This document shows, one piece after another, positions 59,264 through 64,000 of a DNA stretch of 64,000 nt; positions within the stretch are counted from its first letter, which is position 1; each line of letters opens with the position of its first letter. This DNA comes from Nocardiopsis sp. FR4 (GTDB lineage: Bacteria > Actinomycetota > Actinomycetes > Streptosporangiales > Streptosporangiaceae): assembly GCF_009830945.1 (NCBI RefSeq), contig NZ_VWVV01000024.1, positions 54,108 to 118,107 of the forward strand, given 5' to 3'. A model generated the notes under the pieces. The model did not search any database and was not told the DNA's origin. It saw nothing but the letters and a program-made list of their open reading frames with translations. A program made the position numbers and the translations under genes.

Positions 59264-61870
59264 GTGTCCCCTGCCTCACCCTCCTCCGCACGCGCCGTCC
59301 CCGACGCGCCCACCGCCGAGCACCACCGCTCGGCCCTGGGCATCGGCGAGTCCCGCCCCCGCCTGTCGTGGACGCTGCGCCAGGCACCGCCCGGGTGGCG
59401 TCAGGAGGCCTACGAGATCGAGGTCCGCGACGACGACGGCCGGATCCGGTCGAGCGGGCGCGTCACCGGCGCCGAGTCCGTCCTCGTTCCCTGGCCGGGG
59501 CCGCCCCTGGCCTCTCGCGAACGCCGGTCGGTGCGCGTACGCGTGTGGGGCGGCGACCAGGCCGACCCCTCCCCCTGGAGCCCGCCCCTGGAGGTGGAGG
59601 CCGGGCTGCTCGACCCGGCCGACTGGTGGGCGCAGATGGCCGGTCCCGGCGACGGGCTGGTCGGGGACGAACGCCCCGTCCTCCTGCGGGGCGGCTTCAC
59701 CCTGCCCTCGGCGCCGCTCCGCGCGCGCCTGTACGTCACCGCGCACGGCGTCTTCGAAGCCGAGATCAACGGTGAGCGGGTGGGCGACGAGGTGCTCGCG
59801 CCCGGCTGGACCACCTACCCCGCGCGGCTGCGCTACCGCACCCACGACGTGACCGCGCTGCTGCGCGAGGGCGCCAACGCGGTCGGCGCGCACCTGGCGG
59901 ACGGCTGGTACCGGGGCAGGCTCGGCTTCCACGGCGGCCGTCGGAACATCTACGGCGACCGCACCGGCCTGCTGGCCCAGCTGGAGGTGGAGTGCGCGGA
60001 CGGCTCCACCGTGCGCTTCGGCACCGGCCCGCACTGGCGGTGCGCGCCCTCGGCCACCCTGTCCGCCAGCCTCTACGACGGCGAGCACCACGATGCCCGC
60101 CTGGACCGGGAGGGGTGGTCGCGGCCCGGCTTCGACGACACCTGGTGGACCCCCGCGGTGCCCGTGGAGCGCGACCCGGCCACCCTGGTCGCGCCGCTGT
60201 CGCCGCCGGTGCGGTGCACCGCCGAGCTCGACCCGGTCGCGGTCACCCCGACCGGGGAGGGCGGGCTGCTGGTGGACTTCGGCCAGAACCTGGTGGGGCG
60301 CCTGCGCCTGCGCGTCCAGGGCCCCACGGGCACCGCGGTGACCGTGCGCCACGCCGAGGTGCTGGAGGACGGGAGGCTGTGCACGCGCCCGCTGCGCCAC
60401 GCCGAGGCCACCGACACCTACGTGCTCGCGGGCACCGGGCAGGCCGAGGAGTGGGAGCCGCGCTTCACCTACCACGGCTTCCGCTACGCCGAGATCACCG
60501 GCTGGCCCGGCGGACTGGAGCCCGGTGCCGTGGTGGCGCGGGTACTGCACACCGACATGCGGCCCACCGGGGAGTTCACCTGCTCCGACCCGCTCCTGCA
60601 GCGGCTGCACGAGAACGTGCGCTGGAGCATGCGCGGCAACTTCGTCGACGTGCCCACCGACTGCCCCCAGCGCGACGAGCGACTGGGCTGGACCGGCGAC
60701 ATCCAGGTGTTCGCGCCCACCGCGTCCTTCCTCTACGACTGCGCGGGGATGCTGCGCTCGTGGCTGGCCGACCTGGCGGCGGAGCAGTACCCGGACGGGA
60801 CGGTGCCGTTCGTCGTGCCCACCATCCACGCCCCCACCTGGACGCCCGCCTGGCCCGCGGCGGTGTGGGGCGACGCCGCCGTGCTCACCCCCTGGCGGGT
60901 CTACGAGCGCTTCGGCGACACCCGGGTGCTGCGCGACCAGTACGACAGCGCGCGGGCGTGGGTGGACCTGGTGGCGGAGCGGCTGGAGCCGGACGGCACC
61001 TGGCGGCGCGACCGGCAGCTGGGCGACTGGCTCGACCCGGCGGCACCTCCGGAGGACCCCTTCCAGGCGCGCACCGACCCGTCACTGGTGGCCACCGCCT
61101 ACGCCGCGGAGTCGGCCCGCGTGATGGCCGAGACCGCCGGGGTCCTGGGCCGGGAGGCCGACCGTGAGCGCTACGCGCGCCTGGCCGAGCACGTGCGCAC
61201 CGGCTTCGGCAAGGCTTACGCCCTCGGCGGCGGGCGGCTGAGCAGCGACACCCAGACCGCGTACGCGCTGGCCCTGTGCTTCGGCCTGCTGGCGGAGGAG
61301 GAGCGGAGCGCGGCGGCCGACCGGCTCGCCGCACTCGTCGCCGGGGACGGGTACCGCATCGCCACCGGGTTCGCGGGCACCCCGCTGGTGTGCGACGCCC
61401 TGTCCGGGCACGGCCACACCGACACCGCCTACCGGCTGCTGCTCCAGCGCGAGGCCCCCTCCTGGCTGTACCCGGTGGTGATGGGGGCGACGACCGTGTG
61501 GGAGCGCTGGGACAGCATGCTGCCGGACGGGCGGGTCAACCCCGGGGAGATGACCTCCTTCAACCACTACGCGCTCGGCGCGGTGGCCGACTGGCTGCAC
61601 CGCACGGTGGCGGGCCTGGCCCCCGACGCCCCGGGCTACCGGCGCCTGCGGATCGCCCCCCGTCCGGGCGGCGGGCTGGAGCGGGCGGGCGCGACGCACG
61701 AGACCCCCTACGGGACGGCGAGCGTGCACTGGCGCCGGGCCGGGGGCCTGCTGCGCGTGGACGCCGTCGTCCCCCCGGGCACGACGGCCGTGGTGGACCT
61801 GCCCGGACGGGAGCCCTTCGAGGTGGGCGGCGGCGAACACCGCCTGGAGGCGCCGTGGCACACCGCCTGA
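59264..61870 (+). CDS. Alpha-L-rhamnosidase, GH78
   Basis: 868 residues, no signal peptide, so intracellular. N-terminal beta domains (HHRSALGIGESRPRLSW; GVFEAEINGERVGDEVLAPG; VDFGQNLVGRLRLRV) are followed by an (alpha/alpha)6 barrel with the active-site block TDCPQRDERLGWTGD (about 465-479) and GEMTSFNHYALGAVADW. Removes terminal L-rhamnose from plant glycosides taken up by the adjacent transporter. GTG 59264 has GGGAG six bases upstream. Divergent from the ABC operon. Confidence 0.94.
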   Translation: MSPASPSSARAVPDAPTAEHHRSALGIGESRPRLSWTLRQAPPGWRQEAYEIEVRDDDGRIRSSGRVTGAESVLVPWPGPPLASRERRSVRVRVWGGDQADPSPWSPPLEVEAGLLDPADWWAQMAGPGDGLVGDERPVLLRGGFTLPSAPLRARLYVTAHGVFEAEINGERVGDEVLAPGWTTYPARLRYRTHDVTALLREGANAVGAHLADGWYRGRLGFHGGRRNIYGDRTGLLAQLEVECADGSTVRFGTGPHWRCAPSATLSASLYDGEHHDARLDREGWSRPGFDDTWWTPAVPVERDPATLVAPLSPPVRCTAELDPVAVTPTGEGGLLVDFGQNLVGRLRLRVQGPTGTAVTVRHAEVLEDGRLCTRPLRHAEATDTYVLAGTGQAEEWEPRFTYHGFRYAEITGWPGGLEPGAVVARVLHTDMRPTGEFTCSDPLLQRLHENVRWSMRGNFVDVPTDCPQRDERLGWTGDIQVFAPTASFLYDCAGMLRSWLADLAAEQYPDGTVPFVVPTIHAPTWTPAWPAAVWGDAAVLTPWRVYERFGDTRVLRDQYDSARAWVDLVAERLEPDGTWRRDRQLGDWLDPAAPPEDPFQARTDPSLVATAYAAESARVMAETAGVLGREADRERYARLAEHVRTGFGKAYALGGGRLSSDTQTAYALALCFGLLAEEERSAAADRLAALVAGDGYRIATGFAGTPLVCDALSGHGHTDTAYRLLLQREAPSWLYPVVMGATTVWERWDSMLPDGRVNPGEMTSFNHYALGAVADWLHRTVAGLAPDAPGYRRLRIAPRPGGGLERAGATHETPYGTASVHWRRAGGLLRVDAVVPPGTTAVVDLPGREPFEVGGGEHRLEAPWHTA

Positions 61871-61934
61871 GCCGGGGCGCGCCGCCGGAGGACGTCGGGG
61901 CGCGCCCGGCCGCACTACCATCAGGGGACCGGGA

Positions 61935-61948
61935 TTGAAGCGTTACAA
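61935..61948. promoter_or_regulatory. LacI-type operator 3
   Basis: TTGAAGCGTTACAA, imperfect palindrome 40 bases before the LacI gene; suggests autoregulation. Confidence 0.55.
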
Positions 61949-61987
61949 CTCGACCCCCTCCGCGGGGACACGGGGAGCAGGCACACC

Positions 61988-62986
61988 TTGAAGGCCGTCA
62001 GTATCAGGCAAGTGGCCAAGGAGGCCGGGGTCTCCGTGGCCACGGTGTCCAACGTCCTGAACCGGCCGGAGGTGGTCGCCGCCACCACGCGCGACCGCGT
62101 GCGGGAGGTCATCGACACCCTGGGGTACCGGCCCAACCAGGCCGCCCGCCAGCTCAGCAACGGCTACGGCACGGGGGTGGGCCTGGTCCTGTTCGACGTG
62201 CGCAACCCCTTCCTCACCGGAGTGGCCCGCGGGGCGGAGGACCACCTGCACGCCGTGGGGCGGACCGTGGTGCTGTGCAACACCGACGTGGACCCGGCCA
62301 AGGAGGAGCGCTACCTGGAGATGCTGCTCCAGCAGCAGGCCCAGGGGGTGCTCATCACCCCGGCCGAGCTGTCGCGGGAGTGGGTGGACCGGGTCCGTTC
62401 ACGGGGTCTGCGCACTGTGCTGTTCCACAACTCGACCGACTACCCGGACGTGTGCTCGGTGGCCGTGGACGACGTGGCGGGCGGCGAGATGGCCGCCACC
62501 CACCTCCTGGCCCGGGGGCACGAGCGGATCACCTGTGTGACGGGGCCCGCGCACATGCGCCAGTCCGTCGACCGCCTGGCGGGGTGCCGCCGCGCGGTCA
62601 CCCAGGCGGGGCGGTCGGAGGCGGCCGTGGACGTGGTGGAGGCGGGCGCGTTCACCCTGGACCAGGGGCGGCGTGCGGGCGAACGGATCCTGGCCTCGCC
62701 CAGCCCGGCCACGGCGGTGTTCTGCGCCAACGACCTGCTGGCCCTGGGGGTGATGCAGGCGCTCACCCGCGCGGGCAGGCGTGTGCCCGACGACATCGCG
62801 GTGGTCGGGTTCGACGACATCGCCTCGGCGGCCACGGCCGGGGTGCCGCTGACCTCGGTGCACGTGGACAGTCACGCCCTGGGCGGCGCCGCGGCCCGGC
62901 TGCTGGTGGAGGAGGTCGAGGACCCCGGCCACCGCCACCGACGCCTGCTGTTCGCCCCGCACCTGGTCGAGCGCGCCTCCAGCTAG
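61988..62986 (+). CDS. LacI-family regulator
   Basis: 332 residues. N-terminal HTH SIRQVAKEAGVSVATVSNVLN with hinge helix NQAARQLSNGY, then a periplasmic-binding-like ligand domain (GVGLVLFDVRNPFLTGVA; AVFCANDLLALGVMQAL; IAVVGFDDI). TTG start. With three operators of the same type around the ABC and GH78 genes, it is the likely repressor of rhamnoside use. Confidence 0.93.
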   Translation: MKAVSIRQVAKEAGVSVATVSNVLNRPEVVAATTRDRVREVIDTLGYRPNQAARQLSNGYGTGVGLVLFDVRNPFLTGVARGAEDHLHAVGRTVVLCNTDVDPAKEERYLEMLLQQQAQGVLITPAELSREWVDRVRSRGLRTVLFHNSTDYPDVCSVAVDDVAGGEMAATHLLARGHERITCVTGPAHMRQSVDRLAGCRRAVTQAGRSEAAVDVVEAGAFTLDQGRRAGERILASPSPATAVFCANDLLALGVMQALTRAGRRVPDDIAVVGFDDIASAATAGVPLTSVHVDSHALGGAAARLLVEEVEDPGHRHRRLLFAPHLVERASS

Positions 62987-62992
62987 GCGTAC

Positions 62993-63681
62993 TCAGCACG
63001 TTGGTCGAAAGCCGCAGACGGGCTCTGGGCGGTGCCGTTGGAGTGCCCCCGAAGCCACAGGTGCGCCGCGGACGCGTGCCCCCGGACGCACCCAGAGCAG
63101 CGGCTGCTTCTTCTCCGATCCGGGTCTTCCGTGCTTGTGGGCGTTGAAGCTCGCCTTCTTCTGGCGGTTCCCGCACGTGTTCATCTCGCACCATCTGCGG
63201 GTGCGGCTCCGGCTGGTGTCGCAGAAGGCGGTCCGGCAGGTCGGCGATGCGCACAGGGCCAGTCTTCCGTCTCGTTCGCCTGAGATGACGCTGATCGCGT
63301 CGGGGGCGGTCACGCCCAGGGCTTCCTCCGCGGAGGAGGCCGAGCTGAGCCGCCACCGCCGCTCCCCCCGGGCGTCAGGACAACCGCGGCCCGGCCCTGG
63401 ATGCTGCGCTCATTGGTGACCTGGACGGCGGACACGGGGAGAGGGTCCCAACGCGCGGCCGCTGTCGCGGCGGAGTGAACCGACTCCCCCAGCTCCCAAG
63501 CGCGTTCGAGCTGGGCGGTGGTGCAGGACTCCACGGCGAGACCGTTCACCGCCGGCCAGACGACGCGTCGGTTCGGCGTGGGGATGCGCTCGACAGCGTC
63601 GCCATGACGCTCCGACAGGGTTCCCGTGAAGCTGGTCGCCAGCACCTTACCGAGACGGAAGTCAGGAAACCGAGCGCTCAT
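62993..63681 (-). pseudogene. CGNR/ABATE regulator (copy 3) with frameshift at a G6 run
   Basis: The first part (ATG 63681; FRLGKVLATSFTGTLSERHGDAVERI) is an ABATE-type domain and ends abnormally after AVVLTPGG. The expected continuation (RRWRLSSASSAEEALGV, then DAISVISGERDGRLALCASPTC) is in another frame, and TRRWCEMNTCGNRQKKASF gives a complete zinc finger. One base too few in the six-C run at 63364-63369 explains the shift. The C-terminal tail beyond KHGRP is also longer than usual. Either an inactivated gene or a sequencing error. Confidence 0.7.
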
Positions 63682-63702
63682 GGAACCACCTTAGCTGGTT
63701 GC
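63682..63702. promoter_or_regulatory. Operator-like site 1 of CGNR copy 3
   Basis: AACC (63684-63687), nine bases, GGTT (63697-63700), directly upstream of the start codon. Confidence 0.45.
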
Positions 63703-63723
63703 CCACTGACACCGAGACCTATT

Positions 63724-63745
63724 AGAACCGTCTTATATGGTTCCG
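63724..63745. promoter_or_regulatory. Operator-like site 2 of CGNR copy 3
   Basis: AACC (63726-63729), nine bases, GGTT (63739-63742). Core CTTA is shared with site 1. The two site centres are 42 bp apart. Confidence 0.45.
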
Positions 63746-63785
63746 ACAGATCCCGGGCCGGTCCCACCGATGACCAGGAGGTCCC

Positions 63786-63866
63786 ATGTCCACACACCGG
63801 TGCGTCACGGCCGCCGTTGAGCGTGGTGTCACCACGTCAGCCCGCCCCGGCGGGGGCGCCTCATGA
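63786..63866 (+). CDS. 26-residue leader ORF overlapping the epoxide-hydrolase-like start
   Basis: ATG 63786 with AGGAGG four bases upstream, the best ribosome site nearby; ends in TCATGA over the next ATG. MSTHRC start has one cysteine, vaguely like actinobacterial cysteine leader peptides, but lacks their VDLxR core. Confidence 0.4.
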   Translation: MSTHRCVTAAVERGVTTSARPGGGAS

Positions 63867-64000
63867 ACCGCCAGACCGGCGACGTGCTGGCATTCGACGC
63901 CCACGCGAGTGACACCGACCTCGACGACCTGCGCGCGCGGCTGGCCGCGGCGCGGCTGCCGGAGGCCGAGACGGTCCACCTCGCCGCCCCCGGCCCCCAC
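63863..64000 (+). CDS. Epoxide-hydrolase-like protein, N-terminal part only
   Basis: 46 residues visible, cut by the window edge. FDAHASDTDLDDLRARLAAARLP is the pattern of the epoxide-hydrolase N-terminal (EHN) domain, which begins with a strand and an LxDLxxRLxxxR helix. ATG 63863 lacks a good ribosome site and overlaps the leader stop, so translation is probably coupled. Divergent from CGNR copy 3, its likely regulator. Confidence 0.55.
   Translation, partial: MNRQTGDVLAFDAHASDTDLDDLRARLAAARLPEAETVHLAAPGPH

Overview
The window is very GC-rich (roughly three quarters G+C by eye), densely coding and biased to G/C at third codon positions. It carries typical actinobacterial families: F420-dependent LLM and PPOX oxidoreductases, a TIGR02960-type ECF sigma factor, CGNR/ABATE regulators, XRE-TPR regulators, and a CUT1 sugar transporter without its own ATPase. 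I infer a Nocardiopsis-like or related filamentous actinomycete. This comes from family content, not from a database match. No rRNA, tRNA, transposase or phage gene is visible.

Layout. 1-1226: 5' part of a secreted GH5 cellulase. 1458-5077: an LLM oxidoreductase and small stress-type genes (SDR, DUF2267, a short conserved protein), two of them behind GTTT-N15/16-GGGTAG promoters like those of SigB-type general-stress sigma factors. 5329-9250: one ORF joining an MFS sugar-type permease to a PLP-dependent lyase, then an aldo-keto reductase. 9364-14931: an operon of ATP-grasp ligase, CocE-type hydrolase, atypical cytochrome P450, 19-cysteine copper protein and a small membrane protein, again behind a GTTT-N14-GGGTAG promoter. 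14934-16899: a PPOX protein, a 54-residue acidic protein, a one-spacer orphan CRISPR array of type I-E repeat type, and a frameshifted hydrolase. 16950-20734: SLOG protein and XRE regulator divergent from a PCMT-type methyltransferase and a degenerate HATPase protein. 20731-24055: MFS/VOC/VOC/ECF sigma operon.

24250-30271: a zinc alcohol dehydrogenase, then a VOC / PPOX / [3Fe-4S] ferredoxin / ferredoxin-reductase operon flanked by two CGNR regulators. Three palindromes with the same 26-bp geometry lie in front of these regulators. 30353-35033: an SDR, then FAD oxidoreductase / DUF1365 / cyclopropane-fatty-acid-synthase-like genes followed by decayed methyltransferase and DUF1295 remnants. 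35133-42496: PQQ-propeller protein, PAP2-DAG kinase, DoxX, MBL hydrolase, PrsW protease with a single-pass membrane neighbour, TetR. 42500-44818: folP / LigB-like / RibD-like operon. 45040-50577: TetR with flavin monooxygenase, glutathionyl-hydroquinone reductase, pobA and an IclR regulator, a small quinone/aromatic group.

50931-55194: TspO, hydrolase, PPC-domain protein, a 3'-truncated IclR gene and an MFS transporter. 55504-62986: a GH3 beta-glucosidase scar, CUT1 ABC transporter (binding protein and two permeases), GH78 alpha-L-rhamnosidase and its LacI regulator, with three LacI-type operators. 62993-64000: a third CGNR gene with a frameshift and two operator-like sites, then the start of an epoxide-hydrolase-like gene. 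Themes are redox and aromatic metabolism under many small local regulators, plant-glycoside use, and repeated signs of recent gene loss by internal deletion.
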